DNA of 64,000 nucleotides from contig NW_003546326.1 in the NCBI RefSeq assembly GCF_000090795.2, positions 85,406 through 149,405 on the forward strand, in the 5' to 3' direction. A model generated the notes under the pieces. It ran no database searches. It was not told the DNA's origin and saw only the letters and a list, made by a program, of their open reading frames with translations. Within the stretch, counting starts at the first letter, position 1; each line of letters starts with the position of its first letter. The stretch comes from Amphimedon queenslandica (taxonomy: Eukaryota > Porifera > Demospongiae > Haplosclerida > Niphatidae). The position numbers and the translations under genes are program-made. Shown in pieces: positions 50,299 to 64,000 of the stretch.

Positions 50299-53200
50299 TC
50301 AATTTTTAACTCCAAAGCCACTTAATATCATTTTAGCAAGTTCAACATTATTCTGAGCAATAGCCAGCGCTTTAACGACATCACTTCTACTATAACCATC
50401 CTTCACTAGATCAGACACAATTGCCTCACGACCAGTCAGTCTCTGCTGATTCTGAGCCGGCGGGGGAGGGCCCGGACTTGACGAGACTCTCATTGGGTTT
50501 CTCGGAGGAAGAGGAGGTTCAGACGTAGCAGTGGGCGGAGGCCCGTTTGAAGGTTTTGGAGGGTTTCTAGGTGGCAGGGGAGGCTCCTGTTTGTGCAAGG
50601 TCTGAGAAGGAGGAGGAGACACAAAATGGCGCGAACGAGGAGCGGGCGGTTCTACTGACCTAGACCGACTCACGGGGACAGGGACAGGTATATGCCTTTC
50701 CGGGAGCGGGGGCAGTTCAAGGTTCTTTCTTTCGACGGCCGGAGAGGGTTTCTTAGTGAACGTCATTAGCTCCATGTGAGGCTCATCATGTTTCGGAGGA
50801 AGGCTGGGAGGTTGGAGGTCACTGCCCCCGGAATCAGTACCAGCTGGTTTTACCATATCAAGGGGGTGTCTTTGCAAAGCATGGGGAAACGCATACGGGG
50901 ATTCATCAGGAGAATTATCGTCTATGTTAGTGACCTGAAGTGGCTCCAAGTTCTCCTCGTCCGGTAAGTCAAAGACAGGAGAGCCGTTATTATCAGTCCT
51001 GATCTTCTGCTGTCGCTGTACTTTGGAATAACCATACTCATCCAATTCACTTCCTCCTTTCTTTCTGTCTTTGTCCTTGAGGCTCCTTCGCTCTATAGCT
51101 GCTCTTATAATCTCGCCAGCATCTTCATAGGCGGAACCACCAGTCGTGTCAGCAGTATCTGTTGCCAGTTCGTTGCCATATATGGGCGTTGAATTATGGG
51201 CCTCTTCTCTCTGTATCTCCATTGGTGCTGTCTTTGTTTTACTGGTGACTCTTTCACCCATTGTCGTCGGCCACGCAATGTCATCTTCAAAATTAGGAAA
51301 GTTGAGATCAAAGTTGGCAATTTGACTAGAATCTAAGTTAGTAAGATCATCAGACTCAATGAACGAATCAGTGATTGATGGAGGCAGAGAATCAAAGAGA
51401 TCCTTAGGAGGAAGTGGTGGGACGTCAGAATCAGCAAAGGATTGAGGAGGAGGAGGAGGAGGAATTTCATCAACAGATCGAGGGGGCAGGGGAGGATTAG
51501 GAGCGGAACTGGTGTTGTCTTGAATTGCTAGAGAAGGAGGAATCACTTCATCAGATCTTGCCATTGCTATCCGAGCCACACCTTTATCAGGACGAACCTC
51601 AGAATAATTAATAGTGTTACCTTTAGCCACGCGTGGCTTTGGAACAGGCTTTGGCTCAAAATGTAAATCAGCATATTGCTTTCCCGCATTATCCATCCCT
51701 GTTAACATAGACGGTACAACCATTGACAGTGGGCGCGGACTGCCCCCACCCCGCGGACTACCACCGCCAGGGGTTCTGAGATCGTCGCGTATAAATTGGG
51801 CAGGACGCGGGGGAGGTTTGGGGGCGTGAGTGGGAGACGAGGGGGCAGAATGCGACTGGGACTCTGTCTCTTCGCCCTCCTCGCTCGTAGTGGAAGGAAT
51901 GTTGAGTTGTTTAGAGGGATGATCGAGTCTCCTTGCCGGGGGTAGGGGAGGTAAGGGGGATATCGTACAGGAGGGGGTATCGTCCTGTGTACCGGTTGAA
52001 GTAGCAGTTGTGTTGTTGAATAAAGTCTGTCTTGCCAACACTGGGCTATTGCTCGTCCAACCATCTCTGTCCTGTAGAGAGAGAAAGAGAAAAAGTTACA
52101 AAATGACATAAGAACACATTCAAACATGATATCAAGATGCTGCTATAAGCAAAACAAGCCGAAAAACACTAACTCAATGCTGTGTATGCACTACCCAATG
52201 CAAGTACATGTACATGTATCATGTGAACGGGCAGAAATACTGTCCTACAAAGGAGATGTGACAATACAGTATCCCTGATGATGATTGAGTCCTGTGTCTG
52301 TAGCACACACTAGTCCAACAATGGCCATAGACTAAACCCAAACAGTGAGTCTTCCACACAATCAGCCTCTTTCTTATACAATACAGTTGACACAATACTT
52401 AAACACAAACACTGTACACTAATCATCTTTACATGTACAGATATCTACAAGTGCACATAGTAGTGTATAGAGAATAAACTAAACTCATTACTGCTTATAT
52501 AGTACACGTATGTACATGTACATGGAAAGAATGCATTATACACCTTAATACATACATCTTACATTACATGTACAGTCTTTCTTACCTCAAATTCTTCTTC
52601 TCCTGTTGTTGAGGCTATGGCAGTATCAGACTTACCATTACCCTCAGATCCTTCTCCTCCTCCTCCTCCAACTTCTCCTGCCCCGCCTCCAGCCCCACCC
52701 CCTCCAAGATTCATTGCCAGTTCGGTAGCAAGGGAGTACGTGGCATCATGCTTGGGTCCGTTATCGGATGAGTTTCTGTTACTGAACGGGTCGACTACAA
52801 CTGGTTCAGAGTCCTTGATGTCTTCTCTACAGAAAGGACAATCAGCACGTCCTGACTCAAGCCAGCTCTGGAGACACACGTGGCATATGAGGTGACCGCA
52901 CGGCTCCAGTTTGACGTCTTTGTCGTTTTCGGCGCAAATCTTGCACATTTGAAAGGTGGAGCCCATCTCACAATAGATCTCGTATTGTTCTTGACTGACC
53001 TAAGGAGAGAGGGAGAGAGAGGGGAAGAGAATCTCAATTATTTCAAAAATGATAAAAGGAAGTGGACTCGTGACGACAATAAAAACAAATTATAAGAAAA
53101 AGGGACAACAAAAATTAGCATTTACCGAACACAGTCAATCATACAGCATAAACAAGTAAGACACATTGTAAATGTACAAGCATAAACATAGAGATCGAGG

Positions 53201-55483
53201 TAGCCCTGTGTACATGTACATGTATATTTCCTGCTGCCAGTCAAATTAGAGCAATTGGTTTTTCATTAATGGTCTAACTGCTCTTAAAATTGGCAATTGT
53301 ATTCACATTAAAAGACTATTAGTAGTGTGGGCAGAATTTGTATTGGTTGAGTCAGTACATTACTGATACAGGGGATATACCAACAATACCTTATTATGGA
53401 CAATCAAATTCACAAATGAAAATACCTGGCTTTCATTACACTATATAATTCCTACCATAAAAGTTATGCCGCCTTAACACACAAGACACATCAACGTCTC
53501 AATATTAACTTTTAGTTTTTCTAATGATAACAAAAATTCGCTCATTAGTTCTTTCCCTTTTCGCTTATACGCACATGTACATGTACACATAGAAAATGTT
53601 ATCATAACCATAAAAATAGGTAAATAAATAAACGAAACGAAAATTGTTACCCAATGTTACAAAACCAGGTTACCGTATGTGCATGTGTATAGCTAGTAAT
53701 GGCTCACTTGTATGTGTTTGTTCTGAGCTGGTGATATGATCTCGTGGAGGTCAGGATTGTAGTCCTCGCCATTAGGATATAAGTAACTAAAAGGAACATA
53801 ATATAAACAAATAATATCCTTTCTATAGTTTAGACAGTATTCTTCAATCCTCCTCTCTCTCTCCTCCTCCTCTTCCCTCTCTCCTCCCTCCTCTCTCAAT
53901 CTCTATATTTACAATCTTTCTCTAGCTCCGTCAATCAATGCTTGGCACAATGATTTGTTCTGTGGTATGGTCTGTAGTATGCTACCATCAACAGTCACAT
54001 ATCCAATAGCCCACTGACCTAATCTTGTACAACTTAACCTAAATATATAACTATAAGAGAGAGAGAGAGAGAGGAGGGGAGAGAGAGAGAGGGAGGGAGA
54101 TGGAGAGAGAGAGAAGATGAGAGAGAAATATGAAAACGTGCGTGATTAGTTGATGACACACATACAAAAGTAGCATTAACAAAAACTGCCAAAAGCAATA
54201 ACACACACGACATACAAANNNNNNNNNNNNNNNNNNNNNNNNNNNNNNNNNNNNNNNNNNNNNNNNNNNNNNNNNNNNNNNNNNNNNNNNNNNNNNNNNN
54301 NNNNNNNNNNNNNNNNNNNNNNNNNNNNNNNNNNNNNNNNNNNNNNNNNNNNNNNNNNNNNNNNNNNNNNNNNNNNNNNNNNNNNNNNNNNNNNNNNNNN
54401 NNNNNNNNNNNNNNNNNNNNNNNNNNNNNNNNNNNNNNNNNNNNNNNNNNNNNNNNNNNNNNNNNNNNNNNNNNNNNNNNNNNNNNNNNNNNNNNNNNNN
54501 NNNNNNNNNNNNNNNNNNNNNNNNNNNNNNNNNNNNNNNNNNNNNNNNNNNNNNNNNNNNNNNNNNNNNNNNNNNNNNNNNNNNNNNNNNNNNNNNNNNN
54601 NNNNNNNNNNNNNNNNNNNNNNNNNNNNNTGGTAGACTTCAGTGCCATAGCTTCTAATGGGGAATGAATGGGATGACACTGATGAAGTATGGCCCTGAAT
54701 GTGCGCCATGGAACAATAGCCCTAGAGAGGGGGGGGGAGAGGGAGGGAGAGAGAAAGGGGGAGGAGAGAGAGGGGGAGGAGAAAGGGGAAGGAGAGAGAG
54801 AGGGGGGAGGAGAGAGAGGGGGGGAGAGAGAGGGGGAAGGAGAGAAATAAATGAATAAATAAATACTGAGCAGGTACATGTGGGTGTAAAAATGGAGGGA
54901 GGATGTGAAAGTGGAAGGAAAGACAAGCAACAGAAGTCACCAAAATAACATCAAATCCAATAAAGTCTCTGTTAATTTATTATCATTTATACTACCAGCC
55001 AAATGACATCGAACAGACATCCAGGAATATATTACAATTCATATGGAACACACATATACTGTACATGTACATGTACGTGTAGTACAAAGTGTGAGCATGT
55101 GTACATGTACACATCCTAATTGGTCCCTGAGGAAGGATCTAAAATTACTGTATGGATAGACGGTAGTATTATGTAAACACTAGCTGGGCTAATACAAAAT
55201 ATCAAACTTGTCCCAAAATCTCAAATTATCAAAAGGCATACTCAAAGATTCCTGTGACAGCTGCTCGGGTTTATTTCCACCCCTTTCTCTCTGTCTCCCT
55301 CTCTCTTTCTCTCAACATGTATGTACACTTGTATATACATGTACACCTTTTTGTACATAAATGGACATGTAGTATCTACATGTACATGCATATTGCACCT
55401 GCAAGTGGCCCATTGTCAATAACAGCTGACAAAACATATACTGAGAGTGATGAGAATATGAATCACAAACACACACACACACA

Positions 55484-55547
<64 letters not shown>

Positions 55548-55909
55548 CACACACTACACACACACACACACACTACACAAATGTACGCATTAAATACTTC
55601 AATAGGTCAATACATAGTATTGTACTACAATGAGTAGATATTAAATGAGGACTTACATGTAAACAAGTGCATTTTACACATAATTATGCATACATGTAAA
55701 TAAATGAGACACATGATATCTTGTGTACAATAGGGAAAAAAAAGCAAATATACATTATACAAATATTAATAAGAACAGGTGGGACAATAAAGAAATGTAC
55801 ATGGACACGAATGGCAATAGACAAAAAAGTAAATCTGAGCTGATGGCCTGATGTTGATTTAGCAATGTCATTATAACCAATAAAAAGGAATTAAGACTAG
55901 GACTACTGT

Positions 55910-55981
<72 letters not shown>

Positions 55982-56146
55982 AGGGAAGAAGGAAGATGAA
56001 TAGTGGATGGATGCTATCATGCTACACATAAAGAGGAATATACTATAAAGATATGCAACAAAAATGTATCATATAATTGGTTGTAGGTTTTTCCAAGAAT
56101 AAGACAAGAAAAGGAAAGCATGTAATATCACTGCAATGCAAACAAC

Positions 56147-56201
<55 letters not shown>

Positions 56202-56711
56202 GTAATTATGGTGATTAGTAGTCCGGAAAAAGTATAACTAACAACAGCATCCTGTGCCAAACAAAGTAAATTACTGAAAATCTACTATCTGTCCTGTCTC
56301 TATTTACTCCATGCCCCCCTCTCTCTCTCTTGAATATAATATGAACATACTTTCTCTTTTCCTCTCCCTCCTTCTCTCCGCCATGCTCTCCTAGTCTTTC
56401 TCTCCTCTTCTCTCTACCTCTACCTCTACCTCTCTCTCTCTCTTTGTCCTTCTTGCAACAACAAGAATACATATATTATTAATCTTCTTGTGTTAGTATT
56501 GCAAATTAATAAACATACACAGACAGAGAGAGCCGCTCACAGACCAGAACAAGCAATAGAGAGGAGAGAGACTTAGTTTCAATTTGAATAAAACAAACAC
56601 AAACTCCACACATAAAGCAATCAAAGCATTAATGGAGAGAGGAGGAGAGGGAGAGAGAGAGAGGGTGAAGAGGCCAAAATAGACATAATAATCATTACAC
56701 ACACACACACA

Positions 56712-56749
<38 letters not shown>

Positions 56750-57321
56750 ACATGTACATATAATAAATTCTGACCCCACCCAACTCACTTTGATCCAAAA
56801 GAGCTAGTCCAGAAATCGCTGGCGTCCAGCTTCGTCAGACGATAAGAGCCGCCAGCGTAGATCCCATCAGGAAAGAGAGCCTTTAGCTCCGCTAGCATGT
56901 GACTGAATATTAGACTCAGTTTAGTTAGCGAGCGTCTGTGGCTCGAGGTTTCATCATAGATCTTCTCCTTGGCCTCCTTGAATAGCTGTGACGCTTGTTT
57001 GCACTTGTTCGTGAGGTTTTCCATGAATATCTTGAAATAGTCATTATCGTTGAGGAAGTCCAACTGGGTCTCATAGTTCTTGAATATTTTCCTGAGGTGC
57101 TGGTAGGTCTCTGGGAGTATGTCCAGTATGAAAGGAGGTGAGTTCTTGAGATTCATCCGACGATTGGCGCACAGGTTGACCACCTTGTCCATCAGTTTCC
57201 AGGCCTTCTCCACCGTCTTCTTGTCAATGGCTGGCTTGGGCGTGCTTCCTGACTGGAGCTGCTGATGGAAGAAAGAGAGAAAGCCTTTCTTGCCCCCACC
57301 CGAGGGACCCGGTCGAGCCAT
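50299..57321 (-). CDS. CBL: CBL E3 ubiquitin ligase (TKB, RING, proline-rich tail, UBA), interrupted by an assembly gap
   Basis: Identified exons: 57321-56789, 54721 running into the gap, 54038-53913, 53786-53708, 52999-52586, 52071-50299. CBL binds phosphotyrosine on activated kinases and ubiquitinates them. The first exon gives the four-helix bundle of the TKB domain ([28 protein letters not shown]). The next has the EF-hand start ([27 protein letters not shown]). Part of the SH2 fold follows ([28 protein letters not shown]). The linker and RING are well conserved ([49 protein letters not shown]). The 590-residue tail contains many PPLPPR-type SH3 sites, and a UBA domain closes the protein. 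The missing EF-hand/SH2 residues, about 75, should lie in the 411-base gap at 54219-54629. Confidence 0.96.
54219..54629. other. Assembly gap (run of N, 411 bases) within CBL
   Basis: Unresolved bases. The flanking CBL exons show that the end of the EF-hand exon and at least one EF-hand/SH2 exon fall here. GA-rich low complexity on both sides explains the assembly failure. Confidence 0.99.
55468..55580. repeat. CA dinucleotide microsatellite with CACTA interruptions
   Basis: A long CA run in the CBL intron between exons at 54721 and 56789, interrupted several times by ACTAC. Confidence 0.95.
55910..55985. repeat. GA dinucleotide microsatellite
   Basis: An uninterrupted GA run of about 60 bases followed by a G run, in the same large CBL intron. 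Confidence 0.95.
56145..56202. repeat. AAT trinucleotide microsatellite
   Basis: A pure AAT tract in the CBL intron. A second CA run lies at 56696-56744 in the same intron. Confidence 0.95.
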
Positions 57322-57602
57322 TTCTCGCTATAACTAACAGAGATACAGGAGGGGTCCTTTTTGTTTCTCTCTGTATAATACTGGCTTTTCTTCCTTTTCA
57401 GAAGGACGGTCCTAATCTCTTCTCTCTCCCTCTACCTCTCCTGCTAAGAAACTGGCTTCCTCACGAGAATGGCTACCACCGTTCCCGTCCGTATACTAAA
57501 AGAGTAAACCTCCTCCGTTCATCTCCGTTAACTTTGGAGGTGTGTCAGAGGTGTGGCTTATTGGTGAGCTTCAATTGGAAATATACCCACGTGGTAAAAC
57601 TG
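57322..57602. promoter_or_regulatory. Divergent promoter region, CBL / MRE11
   Basis: A 281-bp interval between opposite start codons. It is pyrimidine-rich at 57360-57445. No defined element was recognised. Confidence 0.5.
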
Positions 57603-61867
<4,265 letters not shown>

Positions 61868-62009
61868 ACTTATATATGCATACACATACCCACCACAATC
61901 ATGCTACATAGATTCATACCCTTACCATAAATCCTATGAATTCACTTAATTGAGCACATGCTGTGCATGTTTTGATAAAATTTCCTGTTGTGTTGTTCTG
62001 TCAGTCAAC

Positions 62010-64000
62010 ATGTCTCCTTTATCACTCTTTGTATGCCTCTCTCTTTTCCTTATCCTCCCTCCTCCTCCCATTGCCTTTGCTCAATGGGAGGACTTGAGGT
62101 ACCTTCCTCAAACCCAGTTAACCATTGAGGCACGTTTGTCGGTTGATAAAGTCTACCTTATATCATCCTGTCATCTTGATCTGGGGTTTGCTGACACTTT
62201 AGTGAACATCGTCAACAGATATTTTGACGAGTTCTTTCCTCAGGCTATCCAGTTGGGCCAGGAGCTTCTCCATATGGACAGAGAAGAGAAGCTTGTCTTT
62301 ACTACTCATTCTTATCTGGTCTGGCTCTATCTAAACTGTCCACTTGAATCAGGACTCCATTGTCCTGACGATACTGCCATCAGTGATTTCAAAAATGCTG
62401 TTACGGATGGTATCATCGTCTGGCATTCTTTCCCTTTTAATGCTGAACCTGAGGTCTACGACAGCTCCCTAATGGATTTCGGGTTCCTTCTTACTGCTAA
62501 TGTCTCTGAACAGTTGGGGTTTCGCCCAGTGGCGATGAGTCAAAGAGATGTTCCTGGTCTCTCTCGCTCAGTGATACCCATCATGAAGAAGGAAGGAGTC
62601 CAGGCGATAACAGTTGGCGTGAATACAGCCTGCATGCCTCCAGCTGTACCAAGTGCTTTTGTCTGGAAAGATGAAGAGAGTGATTCCGAAGTTATTGGGA
62701 TGTGGCACCCACACGGATATGGGATTGAGTCTGGATTGGGTATTAGTCTCTCTGACATTGTTTATGTGCCTGGTATGTACACAGCTCTTGCTTTTGCTAT
62801 TCGTTCCGATAATACTGGCCCACCCGCTTTTGCCGAAGTCGTAAAGAACTATGACGACATCAGAGAAATATTTCCCAATGCTGAGATTGTTGCTTCTAGT
62901 TATAACGAGTTTGTTGAAGAACTTGTCAGTCACAAAGATCTCCTGCCCATTGTTACTAAGGAGATTGGTGATACATGGATTCATGGTGCAGGGAGTGACC
63001 CGTGGAAATCAACTCAGTTTCGACTAATGATGCACCTTAGGTCTGAGTGTTTAGCCGACGGAACTTGCAGTCTTCACGATCCTCGTATTTATGCTTTCTC
63101 GGCTTACCTATTGAAATACGGCGAGCACACCTGGGGCAAAGACATAAAGAAATATTTAAAGGATAACTCCAGTTGGGACAATTTGAAGTTTCATTATTTG
63201 CAGTACACCATGCCCAACTACATTGATGTTGTGGAGTCTTGGACCGAACAGAGAGAATGGGCACTGAAGTATGCACTGGATGCTCTAGGGGATCACGAGC
63301 TACATCATAGAATAGACTCGGCCATTAAGGACTTGTATTTTGATGGTACTTTAAACATGAATGGTTTTCAAGAGATACCATGTGATGCTCCTGTGGACGG
63401 AAGCATATCCCTTGCTTTTGATAACTCTACACTTGGCTTAGCTTCTTTGGTGGATAAAAGAGGAACAGAACACAGAGAGTATTCCACTGGCCCAGACTCC
63501 CCCCTTGGGCAGATTAGATACACTACCTACACTGCTGAAGATTATAAGAATTTTCTAGACAACTACCTCATTGATCGCTCCCTCGATTATGCTTACGAAG
63601 ATCTCGGTAAACCTGGTCTTGATGAGGCCGAGACGACTCACATCATTGACACCGTCAGCCTCAATTCCTGTTGGAAGAAAGAGGAATCAAGTCATAAAAA
63701 GAAAAGCTCTAAAATCAAAGATGATGATGATGATCATGGCGATGGTATCATTTACAGGCTAAGGGGCACCTTCTCACTCCCACAGAGTGTAACAGAATAT
63801 GGTGCTTCCCAAGAAGTTGCAATGGACATTAAATTACCTAATGCTTCCAACATGCCTTCCTCGACTGAGCCATTGCCAATCAAAATATTTGTTTACGTCA
63901 TAAACAAGACGTCAACTCGCATACCCGAGTCTCTCTCTATTCTATTCAAACCCAATCCTCAGTTGGTTTCTCCTAAAACCCTCTCCATCAGTAAATTAGG
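62010..64000 (+). CDS. Secreted DUF5054 / GH38-like glycoside-hydrolase family protein, cut by window end
   Basis: An open frame runs without introns from 62010 to the right edge, at least 663 residues. The N-terminus is a signal peptide (LFVCLSLFLILPPPPIAFA). The start of the mature protein resembles the GH38-type alpha-mannosidase fold as found in DUF5054 proteins, with KVYLISSCHLDLGFADT (a His-x-Asp pair as in the GH38 zinc site), VFTTHSYLVWLYL, AMSQRDVPGLSRSVIPIM and HPHGYGIESG. A Lys/Asp-rich insert lies near residue 570. NXS/T glycosylation sites are frequent. Enzymatic activity has not been established for most DUF5054 proteins, so hydrolase function is inferred. It starts 142 bp after the MRE11 stop on the same strand. 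Confidence 0.82.
   Translation, partial: MSPLSLFVCLSLFLILPPPPIAFAQWEDLRYLPQTQLTIEARLSVDKVYLISSCHLDLGFADTLVNIVNRYFDEFFPQAIQLGQELLHMDREEKLVFTTHSYLVWLYLNCPLESGLHCPDDTAISDFKNAVTDGIIVWHSFPFNAEPEVYDSSLMDFGFLLTANVSEQLGFRPVAMSQRDVPGLSRSVIPIMKKEGVQAITVGVNTACMPPAVPSAFVWKDEESDSEVIGMWHPHGYGIESGLGISLSDIVYVPGMYTALAFAIRSDNTGPPAFAEVVKNYDDIREIFPNAEIVASSYNEFVEELVSHKDLLPIVTKEIGDTWIHGAGSDPWKSTQFRLMMHLRSECLADGTCSLHDPRIYAFSAYLLKYGEHTWGKDIKKYLKDNSSWDNLKFHYLQYTMPNYIDVVESWTEQREWALKYALDALGDHELHHRIDSAIKDLYFDGTLNMNGFQEIPCDAPVDGSISLAFDNSTLGLASLVDKRGTEHREYSTGPDSPLGQIRYTTYTAEDYKNFLDNYLIDRSLDYAYEDLGKPGLDEAETTHIIDTVSLNSCWKKEESSHKKKSSKIKDDDDDHGDGIIYRLRGTFSLPQSVTEYGASQEVAMDIKLPNASNMPSSTEPLPIKIFVYVINKTSTRIPESLSILFKPNPQLVSPKTLSISKL

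Noticed and set aside
55254-55637. Thr/His-rich 127-codon frame
   Set aside because: Encoded by the CA microsatellite in a CBL intron.

Overview
The window is animal nuclear DNA from a compact, AT-rich, gene-dense genome. It holds 17 protein genes plus one tRNA in 64 kb. Spliceosomal introns are many and mostly small (40-100 bp is common). Metazoan signalling and repair genes occur together with a dehydroascorbate reductase and a plant/nematode-type phosphoethanolamine methyltransferase. This pattern fits an early-branching animal, most likely a demosponge such as Amphimedon queenslandica. The species is my inference; the metazoan assignment rests on the full set of reconstructed proteins. 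Exon models were built by hand from splice sites, reading phase and remembered family features; no search was run.

Layout. 1-5386: XRCC1 (-), its 3' part running off the left edge. 5740-7974: intronless XPR1-like EXS-domain transporter (-). 9175-17521: two-FN3 type I membrane receptor with a long Tyr/Pro/His-rich tail (-), with an assembly gap in its second intron. 18234-21302: mitochondrial-type sirtuin (+). 21502-22641: eIF3f (+). 22803-25105: GPN1 GTPase (-). 25394-28651: KAT7/HBO1-like acetyltransferase with two C2HC fingers (-). 29020-29862: UBA52 (+). 30211-32915: phosphoethanolamine methyltransferase (+). 33098-37711: INTS10 (-). 37853-38974: unrecognised coiled-coil protein (+). 39253-41078: TBCEL (-). 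41256-42189: DHAR/CLIC-type GST (+). 44063-46403: DDX6 (-). 46678-48597: FDXACB1 (+). 48749-49868: PTGR3/ZADH2 (-). 50299-57321: CBL (-), with an assembly gap over its EF-hand/SH2 junction. 57603-61867: MRE11 (+), hosting an antisense tRNA-Thr. 62010-64000+: secreted DUF5054/GH38-like protein (+), cut by the right edge.

Many neighbours form divergent pairs with 140-710 bp between start codons (receptor/SIRT, KAT7/UBA52, INTS10/coiled-coil, TBCEL/DHAR, DDX6/FDXACB1, CBL/MRE11), so shared promoters are likely. Several other pairs converge within 150-300 bp. Functions are mostly housekeeping: DNA repair (XRCC1, MRE11), chromatin (KAT7), RNA processing and decay (INTS10, DDX6), translation (eIF3f, UBA52, tRNA-Thr). 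I see no dedicated gene cluster or pathway island.

The most unusual content is non-coding. A ~170-187 bp tandem-repeat family, most arrays carrying a perfect 20-bp palindrome, sits in introns of at least five unrelated genes. Three kinds of foldback/MITE-like element are visible. Short introns (41, 48, 54 bp) and two probable GC-AG introns were also found.
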